A DNA stretch of 64,000 nucleotides from Roseibium porphyridii (GCF_026191725.2 NZ_CP120863.1:662001-726000), one strand, 5' to 3'; counted from the first letter of the stretch, positions 8,146 through 16,928 are shown. Notes: a model not told the origin generated them from the letters alone. Numbers and translations: made by a program.

Positions 8146-9024
8146 GTGACCAGCTTTAGGGAAAGTGCCGCGTTTCTCAAGGAATGCCACCTTCGCGCCG
8201 GAGTTCGGGCCGCTTTTGCAGCTTCTGCAATGTGGCTATCTTCTGCTGCTGGCGCTGCTGACACCTTCTTGCCGGACAGTCAGGGTGCGGCGCAAAGCTG
8301 TCTTGACGCGTCAAGTTCTTCCATTTCTGTCAGATATGATGATCAGGACAGGCACTTTTACGCCGAGTCGGGTGAGCGCTTTTTTGCAGGTGAGCTTCGC
8401 TTTGGAAGTGGTGTGTCGTCTGCCGAAGACCGAGCTCAATTGGCATTTATTGAGTCGGGTGAAGATTTGGAAGCGGTCCCGCTTGGTCCGGTCAATCGAT
8501 GGGGTCTTGTTCCGGCCTGGATCATACGTACCGACGAGCATGGATCTTCTCTTCTTCAAGCAGAACTGCTTGGCGAGGGCGGTGCTTTGTTTGCGCCTCA
8601 GCACTCAAGTGGTCGTTGCGCGCATATACTGAGAGGCCTTGAGAGGGACGCCCGCAAGGCGGATGTTGGGCTATGGCGGGAAAATGCGCCTCAGGTCGTG
8701 TTTTCAACCGAAGCACCGAAGACGTTCAACGGCATGAGCGGATACTATGTAATTGCACGGGGACGCGTTGTTTCCCTTGGAAAAACCCGCACAACCCGCT
8801 ATCTGAACTTCGGAAATTACTGGAAAACGGATTTCACAGCCACGTTGAAAGTTTCGGATGAAGAGGCTTTCAATGCAGCACTTGCCCAATCCGGTTGGGA
8901 CGTGGATGCGCTGACAGGCCGCGCCGTTGAATTGCGCGGTACCGTGCAGGAAAAGGACGGGCCGCATATTGCGCTCCATCATCCGGAGCAATTGGTGGTA
9001 TTGGAGTCTGCCCCTCTCAATTGA
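8146..9024 (+). CDS. Secreted SNase-like (thermonuclease-fold) protein, probably not a nuclease
   Basis: 292 residues with an N-terminal signal peptide (hydrophobic stretch ending S-S-A-A-G-A-A near residue 38). Residues about 60-180 match the later part of the staphylococcal-nuclease OB fold: G-E-R-F-F-A-G-E-L, L-L-Q-A-E-L-L-G-E-G-G-A-L, and A-R-K-A-D-V-G-L-W. The usual catalytic D-T-P-E and arginine motif is not recognisable, so nuclease activity is doubtful. A second part (190-285) with G-Y-Y-V-I-A-R-G-R-V-V-S and F-T-A-T-L resembles the OB-like C-terminal domain found in such alphaproteobacterial exported proteins. Start is GTG 8146; the signal peptide would also fit a later start. The next gene is an M48 protease in the same direction. 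Confidence 0.65.
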   Translation: MTSFRESAAFLKECHLRAGVRAAFAASAMWLSSAAGAADTFLPDSQGAAQSCLDASSSSISVRYDDQDRHFYAESGERFFAGELRFGSGVSSAEDRAQLAFIESGEDLEAVPLGPVNRWGLVPAWIIRTDEHGSSLLQAELLGEGGALFAPQHSSGRCAHILRGLERDARKADVGLWRENAPQVVFSTEAPKTFNGMSGYYVIARGRVVSLGKTRTTRYLNFGNYWKTDFTATLKVSDEEAFNAALAQSGWDVDALTGRAVELRGTVQEKDGPHIALHHPEQLVVLESAPLN

Positions 9025-9117
9025 ACGGGGGTGGCGCCAACATGAGAAAATGGACGATTTGGCTTGTGGTGTTGCGGTTGTGAGATGGCCGTATGAGCCG
9101 GACAAAAAGGTCAGTAA

Positions 9118-10638
9118 GTGACGGCCAGAAGAGTGACAGATTTTGCACGCTCCACATTGTGTGGAGCTACAGCAAAGACCGGGCGCCGGTCTGACCGAAG
9201 TTGGCTGCGTGCCCTTCGGGCAGGCTGTCTTGCGCTTGTTGTCGCGTCTTGTCAGTTCCTCGGTGATGGTCCAAATGTCAGCACCGTTGCTCCAGGAACG
9301 CTCAGGCCGAACCTGTCGGCTGATATCGGTGCCAGGGAACATCCGCGTGTCGTCGCCACCTATGGCGGGGTCTATAATGACGCCGGAGCCGAGCGTGCTG
9401 TCGCGAGCGTCGTTGGCCGACTTGTTGCCGCTTCGGACGATCCGTCTCAGAGTTACAAGATCACGATCCTGAATTCACCGGCGATCAATGCCTTTGCTTT
9501 GCCTGGTGGGTATCTTTATGTGACGCGCGGCCTTCTGGCCCTTGCCAACGACACGTCGGAAGTTGCTGCGGTTCTTGCGCATGAAATGGCGCATGTGACC
9601 GCCAACCACGCCATAAAGCGGCAGCAGAGAGCTGAGGCCAAGCAACTCGCCAACCGGATCTTGAACGACGTGGTGCAGGATTCAGAAGAAGCCCGCAAGG
9701 CAATCATTTCCTCTCAACTGTCTTTTGCCCGCTTCAGCCAGGTGCAGGAACTGGAGGCCGATGCAATTGGCGTCAAAACGCTTGCGAAAGCCGGTTTCGA
9801 CCCATATGCGGCAGCACGCTTCCTGCGTTCAATGGCTGCTTTTGCCGGGTATCAGTCCGCTGACAGGTCTGGATCCTCCGCGCCCGATTTTCTGTCGTCT
9901 CACCCTTCGACGCCCGAGCGGTTGCAGATTGCGGTGCGTGCGGCACGGCAGATCGGCGCACCTGGAATTGGCGAGCGTGACCGCGATCGATATCTCAGCC
10001 AAATCAATGGTATGTTGTTTGGTGATGATCCGTTGGAAGGGTTTGTCCGCGGACGTTCATTTCTTCACAAGGCCCTTGGTATCGGGTTCACCGTACCCAA
10101 GGGATACATACTTGAAAACTCGCCCGAAGCCGTGCTGGCCAGCAACGGGGCGGGAACGGCGATCCGTTTCGACGGCGCGGATGTCAGCGGGTATTCCAGC
10201 CTGGTGGACTACATGAAATCCGGTTGGATCAACGGGCTGCTTCCCGAGAGCGTTCGGGAGACCACGATCAATGGTCTGCCGGGTGTCACCGGCGCCGCAA
10301 TCACGCAAGGCTGGTCTTTCCGGATTGCAGTACTGCGCATCGGGCGCACGGGCTATCGGTTCATATTTGCCAGTAGGTCGCCCAATCAGGCGTTTGATGA
10401 AGATTTTCGCGCCACCATCGACAGTTTCAAGCAGCTGACACCGACAGAGCGGGCGCGGTTGCGGTCGCTGCGGATCAAGGTCGTTAAGTCACAGCCAGGC
10501 GACACGCCACGCAAGCTTGCGATTGGCATGAGTGGGGTCGAGCCGTCCAGGCGGCTTGAGTTCTTCTCCATTTTGAATGACCTCAGCCCAAACAAGGCGA
10601 TACCGACCGGCACTGCCGTCAAGCTTGTGGTTGACTAA
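9118..10638 (+). CDS. M48-family zinc metalloprotease, lipoprotein
   Basis: 506-residue peptidase of the BepA/LoiP type, expected on the periplasmic side of the envelope, where such enzymes degrade misassembled outer-membrane proteins. H155-E-M-A-H159 is the HExxH zinc motif and E213 in E-L-E-A-D is the third ligand. A lipobox V-A-S-C ends at Cys45, so it is probably lipid-anchored. The N-terminal part before it is long (start GTG 9118), and a later start is possible. Residues 320-430 form a second domain of unclear role. The last 50 residues (V-K-S-Q-P-G-D-T ... A-V-K-L-V-V-D) look LysM-like. It is convergent with rpoH, suggesting envelope-stress company but not a shared promoter. Confidence 0.85.
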   Translation: MTARRVTDFARSTLCGATAKTGRRSDRSWLRALRAGCLALVVASCQFLGDGPNVSTVAPGTLRPNLSADIGAREHPRVVATYGGVYNDAGAERAVASVVGRLVAASDDPSQSYKITILNSPAINAFALPGGYLYVTRGLLALANDTSEVAAVLAHEMAHVTANHAIKRQQRAEAKQLANRILNDVVQDSEEARKAIISSQLSFARFSQVQELEADAIGVKTLAKAGFDPYAAARFLRSMAAFAGYQSADRSGSSAPDFLSSHPSTPERLQIAVRAARQIGAPGIGERDRDRYLSQINGMLFGDDPLEGFVRGRSFLHKALGIGFTVPKGYILENSPEAVLASNGAGTAIRFDGADVSGYSSLVDYMKSGWINGLLPESVRETTINGLPGVTGAAITQGWSFRIAVLRIGRTGYRFIFASRSPNQAFDEDFRATIDSFKQLTPTERARLRSLRIKVVKSQPGDTPRKLAIGMSGVEPSRRLEFFSILNDLSPNKAIPTGTAVKLVVD

Positions 10639-10670
10639 AGAAAAAGCCGGCAGTGCGTGACTCCCGGCTT
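10636..10670 (-). terminator. Rho-independent terminator of rpoH
   Basis: On the minus strand AAGCCGG and CCGGCTT form a 7-bp stem with a 13-base loop, followed by TTTTTCTTT. It lies 45 bp past the rpoH stop and fits an intrinsic terminator for leftward transcription. Confidence 0.75.
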
Positions 10671-10714
10671 AAGGTGTTTGAAGTGTCAAAATTTCAAATA
10701 GCGTCTCTCGGATG

Positions 10715-11578
10715 TCAGGCGCTGTAGACCGCCTGATCCGGCTGCTCGGCCAGAAGTGCTGATTTCAGCTTCTCCATTGCCCGGCTTTCGATTTGCCTTA
10801 CGCGTTCCTTGGAAATGCCAAGCTTGGTGCCGAGCGATTCAAGAGTTGCTCCTTCTTCGGAAAGACGGCGTTCCCGAACGATCTTCAGCTCGCGTTCGCT
10901 CAGAACCTTGAGTGCTGAACTCAACCAGCGGCTCCGCCGCTCTGAATCGATGCTGCCAGTGACGATTTCATCAGGTAGTGGAGCATCGGACACAAGGAAG
11001 TCCTGCCTGTCGGCGCTTGACCCTTCAGTGTCTGTCACCGGAGCGTTCAAGGATGTATCCGGTCCGGACAGGCGTGCATTCATAAGTGCCACGTCGGACT
11101 GTTTTACGCCGATCGCGTCTGCGATTTTCTGATGCAATTCACTATCGGTGAGCGGGGTCTGATTGCCGGACAATTTGGCGCGGAGCCTGCGCAGATTGAA
11201 GAACAACGCCTTTTGCGAGGACGAGGTGCCGCCGCGGACAATCGACCAGTTTCGCAGGATATAGTCCTGGATCGAGGCGCGGATCCACCATGTCGCGTAG
11301 GTTGAGAAGCGAACTTCCCGCTCGGGTTCGAAGCGGGCGGCTGCCTCGAGGAGGCCGACATGTCCTTCCTGAATCAGGTCGCCGAGGTTCAGGCCGAAAT
11401 TGCGGAATCGCGAAGCGACGGCAATCACCAGGCGCATGTGAGACAAAGACAGTTTTTCAAGCGCCTTTTCATCTCGATCGTCTCGCCATCGAACAGCCAG
11501 TTCGAGCTCTTCCTCACGTGTCAGGTAAGGGGCTTTCATTGCTGCTCGAACGAGCTGACGTTTTTCGCTCATGGACAT
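10715..11578 (-). CDS. rpoH: RNA polymerase sigma factor RpoH (sigma-32 family)
   Basis: 287-residue alternative sigma factor that directs polymerase to heat-shock or oxidative-stress promoters. Region 2 has D-L-I-Q-E-G-H-V-G-L-L-E-A and T-Y-A-T-W-W-I-R. The RpoH box reads Q-K-A-L-F-F-N-L-R at 122-130. Region 4.2 has the helix-turn-helix L-E-S-L-G-T-K-L-G-I-S-K-E-R-V-R-Q-I-E. I start at ATG 11578, which has GGAGCG seven bases upstream; the long in-frame extension upstream crosses the carD terminator. Alphaproteobacteria often have two RpoH copies. The neighbourhood (CarD, FdxA, helicase) resembles that of RpoH2 in rhizobia, but that assignment is inference. Confidence 0.93.
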   Translation of the reverse strand: MSMSEKRQLVRAAMKAPYLTREEELELAVRWRDDRDEKALEKLSLSHMRLVIAVASRFRNFGLNLGDLIQEGHVGLLEAAARFEPEREVRFSTYATWWIRASIQDYILRNWSIVRGGTSSSQKALFFNLRRLRAKLSGNQTPLTDSELHQKIADAIGVKQSDVALMNARLSGPDTSLNAPVTDTEGSSADRQDFLVSDAPLPDEIVTGSIDSERRSRWLSSALKVLSERELKIVRERRLSEEGATLESLGTKLGISKERVRQIESRAMEKLKSALLAEQPDQAVYSA

Positions 11579-11703
11579 TGCTGACGCTCCGACGCTGTTA
11601 TCGGGGATACTACGTACATAAGTGCAGGTTAGATCACTTACGAATGTCGCCGAGGCAGATTTTGTGCACTTCTCCGTGATAAGTCCGCGAGCAGCTGCTT
11701 CAA

Positions 11704-11734
11704 AAATGAAAAGGCCCGGACGAATCCGGGCCTT
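11704..11734 (-). terminator. Strong intrinsic terminator of carD
   Basis: A perfect 10-bp stem, AAGGCCCGGA with TCCGGGCCTT (11711-11720 and 11725-11734). On the minus strand it has a TTCG tetraloop and is followed by TTCATTTTT. It sits 32 bp past the carD stop, so rpoH needs its own promoter. Confidence 0.9.
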
Positions 11735-11765
11735 ACCAAGTTCTTTTTTAGGAGTAGCGCTGCTG

Positions 11766-12356
11766 TTAAGCGGCTTCTTCCTTGTCTTCGTCATCATCCG
11801 AGCCGGCTTCGGCAGCTTCGGCAGCTTTAATCCGGCTCGGGGACTTTGCCAGGTTCTGCTCGATCTGCTTGATCGCCTCGGTTTCAGAGCATTTGTTCAC
11901 GGCTGCGATTTCACGCGCCATACGATCCAGTGCTGCTTCATACAGCTGGCGCTCGGAGTAGGACTGTTCCGGCTGGTTTTCAGAGCGGAAAAGGTCGCGA
12001 ACAACCTCGGAGATCGCGATCAGGTCGCCGGAATTGATCTTTGCTTCATATTCCTGCGCACGGCGGCTCCACATGGTGCGCTTGACGCGCGGACGGCCGC
12101 GAACGGTTTCCAGAGCTTTCTTGACAGCTGCCGGATCACCCAGCTTGCGCATGCCGACGGACGTGATCTTCGCGACCGGGACGCGCAGGGTCATCTTGTC
12201 CTGTTCAAAAACGATAACGAGCAACTCCAAAGAGTGACCTGCCACGTTTTGCTCTTCAATAGCGGTAATCTGGCCGACGCCATGCGCCGGATAAACGATG
12301 TACTCGCCGGTCTTGAATCCTTGACGCTGCGCGGTCTTTTTGGTGTTCGTTGCCAT
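11766..12356 (-). CDS. carD: CarD/CdnL-family transcription regulator
   Basis: 196-residue CarD-type protein. Residues 12-75 are the RNA-polymerase-interacting Tudor-like domain (G-E-Y-I-V-Y-P-A-H-G-V-G-Q-I), and the following helical DNA-binding domain includes R-P-R-V-K-R-T-M-W-S-R-R-A-Q-E-Y. The acidic, Ala-rich tail ends E-D-K-E-E-A-A. Known CarD proteins bind the beta subunit of polymerase and steady the open complex at rRNA and other promoters. The start ATG has AGGAGA about ten bases upstream. The gene has its own structured leader and a strong terminator, so it is likely monocistronic. Confidence 0.95.
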   Translation of the reverse strand: MATNTKKTAQRQGFKTGEYIVYPAHGVGQITAIEEQNVAGHSLELLVIVFEQDKMTLRVPVAKITSVGMRKLGDPAAVKKALETVRGRPRVKRTMWSRRAQEYEAKINSGDLIAISEVVRDLFRSENQPEQSYSERQLYEAALDRMAREIAAVNKCSETEAIKQIEQNLAKSPSRIKAAEAAEAGSDDDEDKEEAA

Positions 12357-12383
12357 ACTTATATTCTCTCCTGCGCAGTTAAT

Positions 12384-12421
12384 CGGCCCTTGTGGGCCGG
12401 TGATGGATCGCTGAGCGATCC
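12384..12421 (-). promoter_or_regulatory. Paired hairpins in the carD 5' leader
   Basis: Two stems sit 28-65 bp ahead of the carD start: CGGCCC/GGGCCG with a 4-base loop (12384-12399) and GGATCGC/GCGATCC with a TGA loop (12405-12421). The decamer GAGCGATCCT is repeated near 12413 and 12450. They could fold the leader and adjust CarD synthesis; they may also be unrelated to control. Confidence 0.4.
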
Positions 12422-12774
12422 TCTTTTCTTATGCGACACGTACCCCGCCGAGCGATCCTTTACGGAACGCCTGTTGATATGCGGCGCGTCAGGGCTGGTC
12501 AGTCGTCTATTTCCACACTAGAACCTTATTCACACACATGAGCTGCCGGGATCTTTCTCTGTCCGGTGGTTATGAGCCGGAACAGATTGGGAAGACTCCG
12601 TTTTTGGGGTTGGTCTCGTGGTTGGCGACTATCCACTAAAGGTAACATACTTTTGTGGAAAATTAAAGCGTTGTGCTTTTTTGATGTGCAAATGACACAT
12701 AGCACCTCACTGAGGCCATCAGTCAGGTGTTTGAATTTCTTATAAGAATCACAAATTAAGTAAGTATAGCTGAC
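12422..12774. other. Non-coding gap between carD and fdxA
   Basis: About 350 bp with no supportable gene. It must hold the carD promoter. An open frame of 89 codons on the minus strand has no recognisable protein features and I do not call it. Confidence 0.5.
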
Positions 12775-12797
12775 GCATGCGGCGGTGCGCCGCACGC
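12775..12797 (-). terminator. Hairpin past fdxA
   Basis: A 10-bp GC-rich stem with one G-T pair and a 3-base loop, 15 bp past the fdxA stop. It has no U-run after it, so it may act as an end-stabilising hairpin or a weak terminator. Confidence 0.5.
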
Positions 12798-12811
12798 ATA
12801 AGTTTATCGAA

Positions 12812-13144
12812 TCAAGACGGCGGGTTTGGCGAGAAAAATTTCTCGAATTTATTTTCTTTGCCGTCGTATTCAGCTGCGTCGGGCAGCGGTTCTTTCTTTT
12901 CGGTTATGTTCGGCCACTTCTCCGAATACTCGGCATTGACCTCAATCCACTTTTCCAATCCCGGCTCCGTATCAGGAAGAATGGCTTCCGCCGGACACTC
13001 GGGTTCGCACACGCCGCAATCGATGCACTCGTCCGGATTAATGACGAGGAAGTTCTCACCTTCATAGAAGCAGTCCACCGGGCACACTTCAACACAGTCG
13101 GTGTATTTGCACTTGATGCAATTGTCTGTGACGACGTAGGTCAT
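12812..13144 (-). CDS. fdxA: Seven-iron ferredoxin FdxA
   Basis: 110-residue soluble electron carrier with one [3Fe-4S] and one [4Fe-4S] cluster. By the Azotobacter FdI pattern the ligands are C9, C17 and C50 for the 3Fe cluster and C21, C40, C43 and C46 for the 4Fe cluster. C12 and C25 are extra cysteines also seen in that family. The C-terminal 55-residue helical extension ([15 protein letters not shown]) is typical of the longer FdxA form. Start ATG 13144 has GAGG upstream; the in-frame ATG at 13168 would add eight unneeded residues. Partner reductases are not in the window. Confidence 0.95.
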   Translation of the reverse strand: MTYVVTDNCIKCKYTDCVEVCPVDCFYEGENFLVINPDECIDCGVCEPECPAEAILPDTEPGLEKWIEVNAEYSEKWPNITEKKEPLPDAAEYDGKENKFEKFFSPNPPS

Positions 13145-13368
13145 CGGTATCCTCATAAAAGCCGGCAACCGTAACAGGACGTTCGGACAGCATCCTTATT
13201 TTGTTGCGGCGGTCATATGTGCAGCTCATCTATCAGGAGCAGCACATTAAATCTACTTCAGGCCGTTGGGTATCGTTTTTGGATGACGGGCGCAAGCGCC
13301 CACGATGACGCATTTGGGCGGAGAAAGAGAAAGATTTTTCGTTTTTGAGCGATTGGGCGCATTCGGTG

Positions 13369-13770
13369 TCAGCTTTCGCTGCGAAATGCATCCATCTTGC
13401 GGCGATCTCGTTTGGTCGGACGGCCTGACCCGGCTTCCCGTTGGCCAGGTGCCTGCGTAGGAGGATCAGCCTTTGGAGGTGGCGGAGGCGACAAGTCTTC
13501 ATAAAGCTTACGGGCTTCCTCGTAAGGGCCGCGCCGTTTGCCGAGTGCGATGATCTTGAGAATGAGCACGCCGCGTTCCCGCGCGATGGTCAGAACATCA
13601 CCGGGCTTAACTGCTTTGCTTGCAGAAGCGATTTTTTCCTTGTTGACCCGGATATGACCGGAGGTCGCCAGTTTTTGCGCAAGAGACCGGGACTTCGTGA
13701 CCCTGGCGTACCAGAGCCACTTGTCGATGCGCAGGCTGCCTGAGGCAGAGAATTCACCGGTCTCCGGAAT
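13369..13770 (-). CDS. S4-domain RNA-binding protein (Hsp15-like), apparent ATT start
   Basis: About 133 residues. The S4 fold is clear: L-R-I-D-K-W-L-W-Y-A-R-V-T-K-S-R-S-L-A-Q-K-L, G-H-I-R-V-N, and K-P-G-D-V-L-T-I, followed by a Pro-rich, basic tail. Such proteins resemble Hsp15, which binds stalled 50S subunits. The domain lies wholly upstream of the only conventional start in this frame (GTG 13569). Between the domain and the helicase gene there is no ATG, GTG or TTG. The likeliest start is ATT at 13770, overlapping the helicase stop as TAATT where TAATG would be expected, with AAGGA upstream. A CTG at the start of the domain is the alternative. The N-terminus is therefore uncertain, but the gene is not. 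Confidence 0.8.
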   Translation of the reverse strand: MPETGEFSASGSLRIDKWLWYARVTKSRSLAQKLATSGHIRVNKEKIASASKAVKPGDVLTIARERGVLILKIIALGKRRGPYEEARKLYEDLSPPPPPKADPPTQAPGQREAGSGRPTKRDRRKMDAFRSES

Positions 13771-16700
13771 TACTTCTTGTCCTTGCTGTCCAGGTTTTCC
13801 TTCAAGGCCATCAGGGCGGCAAAAGGTGAGTTTGGATCGATGGGCTTGTCTTTTGGCGTCTTGTCGCGCCTGTGGCCCCCGTCGTAACCCTTGCCGCCAT
13901 GTCCGCCCTTGTTCCGGTTCGGACCGCCTTTCCCAGCACCTTTGGCGTGGCGCTTGTCGCCGTGTCCGCCCTTCGGTCCGTGGGATTTGCGGTCTCCACC
14001 ACGCCGTTGATCGTTGCGGCCTCGAGGGCGCCGATCATGCCGGCCAGGTCGCCAGATTTCTATGGTGACTGTTTCCGTTTCCGGGTCACCTCCACTCGCT
14101 TCACCGTCTGCAGCCACCTCTGTCGGCGCATCTGATGTCTGGTCAGTCTCCGACTGGGCGTCGCCCTCAACAGCTTCAGGCTCCGCAGAGGGTTCCGCTT
14201 CCTTGGTCTGGCTTTCTGATTGCTGTTCAGCAGCTGGTTCCATCTCCGCGGCAGGTGTCTCCGCAGCCTGTGTGTCTGCACTGTCGCCGGAGGTTGCTTC
14301 CGGCGCGTCTGCCACTGCCAAAGCGTCGGTCTCACCATCAGCTTCGGCTGGCTGAGCGGGTGCTTCCTGTGTTTCGGTGGTGGAGGCGTCTTTGTCAGCG
14401 TCCGCTTCTGTCGTCGTTTCGGGTCCTTCAGTCGCTGCCTTAACAGTGACCGGGCGCTGCACTTCCTTTGTTTCAACTCGGTACCCGAGCGATTTCAAAA
14501 CCGCGGAAAAATCCTCGCCGGCGCATCCGAGCAGGGAGGTCATCGCAACTGTTACGGTAAAGCCGCCACCGGTTTCGATTGCTCCTTCCGGCGGCGCAAC
14601 CTCCGCATCAAGTGGCTTCCAGGCAATCAACGGCCGGATCAGATCGGCCAATCGCTCCAGAATGTCGACCCGCACGGCACGAGGGCCGCAGACCCTAAAG
14701 CCGACAACCTTGTAGAGCGCCTTGTCGATGCTTTCATCAACCGGAATTGATGTGCGGCCTGAGGCGGACAACTGCGGCAACTCGGCCATGCCATTCATGT
14801 CGAGCGAGCCGTGCTTCAGCGCCCAAAGCTGTGCGAGCAACTGGCTGGGGGCCGGTTTCAACAGTGCGGGTACGAAAACGGTATATGCGCCAAAACGAAC
14901 GCCGTGTTTGCGCAGAGAGGCACGCATGTCCTGATCGAGTTGCCTGATCTCGTCCGCCGCTTCCTGGCGCTCAAGAATGCCGAGGCCTTCGACGATGCGA
15001 AACGCGATGCCGCGTGCAAGGCCTTCCAGGTCTTCACCGTTTTTCAGGTCCACGAGCGGTTTCAGCAAGGTGTCGATCTGTGCCTTGACCCAAAGGTCGA
15101 TGCGGTTCTGAACAGCCTCCCGTGAAGGGCCAGACAGATGATCGTCAGCCAGTAGGAGGGCCGTTGGTGCAAGAAGATCTTCGTCGGCAACCAATTTGGC
15201 AACGGGTTCGCCCCGCCAGCGGATAGCACCATCGGATGTCAGCACAAAATCGCTGTTTTCCGATTTGCCGAGCTTTTCCGCGCGAGACTCGATCTCAGTC
15301 GTCAGAGCCTTCTGGGCAGCTGCGCGCACGGTCTTTCCATCCGGTCCCTCGGCAGCCGCATCGGGGGCAAAGCGGAAGCCAAGCAGATTTCCGATGTGCT
15401 GACCTTCAACGAGCACATCGCCACTCGATGTAATTTCTGCTTCCAGCATTGCGTTCTCTCTCAAACGTCGCATCAATACACTTGTCCGCCGATCCACGAA
15501 ACGCTGTGTCAGCCGCTCGTGAAGGGCGTCAGATAATTTGTCTTCTATGCCGCTTGCCACACCTTGCCAATGAGCCGGATCGGCCAGCCAATCAGGGCGG
15601 TTCGCGACATATGTCCAGGTCCGGATGTGAGCAATCCGGTTTGCGAGTGTGTCGATATCACCATCTGTGCGGTCTGCGAAGGCCAATTGACGCGTGAACC
15701 AATCGTCAGCAATGACATCATGACGCATCAAATGGCTGTAAATGGTGTTCAGCAGGTCGGCATGGTTCGCGGGTGCAATCTTGCGATAATCCGGGACCTG
15801 ACACACATCCCATAACAATTCGACCGCTTTTTCGCCTTTTGCCATGTCAGATATTGCGGCGTCGCGCAATAAATGTTCAAGAGCTGTGATGTCATCGCCT
15901 GTGGGTGCCCTAGCGAGACCCTCTTCTTTCGGCACTGCATCCAGGCTTTTTCGAAGCGAGCCGCTGGAAGAAAAATCCAGAGAACTGTTGCGCCATTGCA
16001 GCACTTTCAGGCTGTCAAACTGATGACTTTCAATTTGTTCGACGAGTTCGTCATGTAACGGGTCGACCCGCCCGGTGACACCGAACGTGCCGTCTTTGGT
16101 GTGTCTTCCGGCGCGTCCGGCAATCTGACCCATCTCGGATGCAGTCAACTGCCGATACTGATAGCCGTCATATTTTCTGTTGCCTGCAAAGGCGATGTGG
16201 TGGACGTCGAGGTTGAGGCCCATGCCAATGGCATCCGTGGCGACGAGGTGGTCGACATCACCATTCTGGAACAGGTCGACCTGCGCATTCCGGGTTCTCG
16301 GGCTCAGTGAGCCAAGGACGACAGCGGCGCCGCCACGTTGCCGGCGGATGAGTTCGGCAATCGAATAGACCTCATCGGAGGAAAACGCGACGATCGCCGA
16401 GCGAGCGGGCAGACGGGACACCTTTTTTGAACCCGCATATCCCAGAATGGACATGCGAGGCCGGGTCACGACATTCAGGCCGGGCAGAAGCCTTTCCAGC
16501 AGCGGCCGCGCTGTCGCCGAGCCAAGCAACAGGGTTTCCGACATGCCCCGCAAATTCAGGATGCGGTCGGTAAAAACGTGCCCACGATCCAGATTTCCAG
16601 CGAGCTGAACTTCGTCAATCGCGACGAACTCGGTTTTGAGGTCCAGCGGCATTGCCTCGACTGTCGAGACCCAGAACCGCGGATTGTCCGGAATGATCTT

Positions 16701-16928
16701 TTCTTCACCAGTGACCAAAGCGACGGCTTCTTTGCCCGCCCGGTCTGCCACCCGTCCGTAGACTTCCCGCGCAAGCAGGCGCAAGGGCAGGCCGATCAGG
16801 CCTGAAGACTGCGCCAGCATGCGTTCGATCGCGAGGTGAGTCTTGCCGGTGTTTGTCGGTCCGAGCACGGCCGTGACAGTACGGGACCGGGCTTGCGGCG
16901 GCAGCGGCAGTGTTTGGGGACGTGGCAT
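13770..16928 (-). CDS. SUV3-like DExH helicase with long acidic and basic tail
   Basis: 1052-residue superfamily 2 helicase of the type common in alphaproteobacteria and related to mitochondrial Suv3, an ATP-driven RNA unwinding enzyme. Walker A G-P-T-N-T-G-K-T is at 23-30, the DExx box D-E-V-Q at 105-108, G-S-A-T-A at 136-140, and motif VI Q-I-A-G-R-A-G-R at 268-275. A long accessory region follows. Residues about 830-970 are very rich in Glu, Ala, Thr and Ser, and about 980-1030 are rich in Arg, Gly, Lys and His; both look disordered and may bind RNA or partners. The stop codon overlaps the S4-protein start, so an RNA-binding protein is made from the same transcript. Confidence 0.9.
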   Translation of the reverse strand: MPRPQTLPLPPQARSRTVTAVLGPTNTGKTHLAIERMLAQSSGLIGLPLRLLAREVYGRVADRAGKEAVALVTGEEKIIPDNPRFWVSTVEAMPLDLKTEFVAIDEVQLAGNLDRGHVFTDRILNLRGMSETLLLGSATARPLLERLLPGLNVVTRPRMSILGYAGSKKVSRLPARSAIVAFSSDEVYSIAELIRRQRGGAAVVLGSLSPRTRNAQVDLFQNGDVDHLVATDAIGMGLNLDVHHIAFAGNRKYDGYQYRQLTASEMGQIAGRAGRHTKDGTFGVTGRVDPLHDELVEQIESHQFDSLKVLQWRNSSLDFSSSGSLRKSLDAVPKEEGLARAPTGDDITALEHLLRDAAISDMAKGEKAVELLWDVCQVPDYRKIAPANHADLLNTIYSHLMRHDVIADDWFTRQLAFADRTDGDIDTLANRIAHIRTWTYVANRPDWLADPAHWQGVASGIEDKLSDALHERLTQRFVDRRTSVLMRRLRENAMLEAEITSSGDVLVEGQHIGNLLGFRFAPDAAAEGPDGKTVRAAAQKALTTEIESRAEKLGKSENSDFVLTSDGAIRWRGEPVAKLVADEDLLAPTALLLADDHLSGPSREAVQNRIDLWVKAQIDTLLKPLVDLKNGEDLEGLARGIAFRIVEGLGILERQEAADEIRQLDQDMRASLRKHGVRFGAYTVFVPALLKPAPSQLLAQLWALKHGSLDMNGMAELPQLSASGRTSIPVDESIDKALYKVVGFRVCGPRAVRVDILERLADLIRPLIAWKPLDAEVAPPEGAIETGGGFTVTVAMTSLLGCAGEDFSAVLKSLGYRVETKEVQRPVTVKAATEGPETTTEADADKDASTTETQEAPAQPAEADGETDALAVADAPEATSGDSADTQAAETPAAEMEPAAEQQSESQTKEAEPSAEPEAVEGDAQSETDQTSDAPTEVAADGEASGGDPETETVTIEIWRPGRHDRRPRGRNDQRRGGDRKSHGPKGGHGDKRHAKGAGKGGPNRNKGGHGGKGYDGGHRRDKTPKDKPIDPNSPFAALMALKENLDSKDKK

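Noticed and set aside
9042..9083. 13-codon ATG frame before the M48 gene
   Set aside because: Too short, in no operon, ends well ahead of the protease start.
12526..12795. 89-codon minus-strand frame between carD and fdxA
   Set aside because: No domain, no ribosome site; overlaps the fdxA end hairpin.
13288..13301. GGGCGC-AA-GCGCCC hairpin as the S4-gene terminator
   Set aside because: No U-run follows and it is nearly 70 bp past the stop; kept as a simple palindrome.
13760..13800. Programmed -1 frameshift fusing the helicase to the S4 protein
   Set aside because: No heptameric slippery site of the X-XXY-YYZ form is in the right frame near the helicase stop; the ATT start is simpler.
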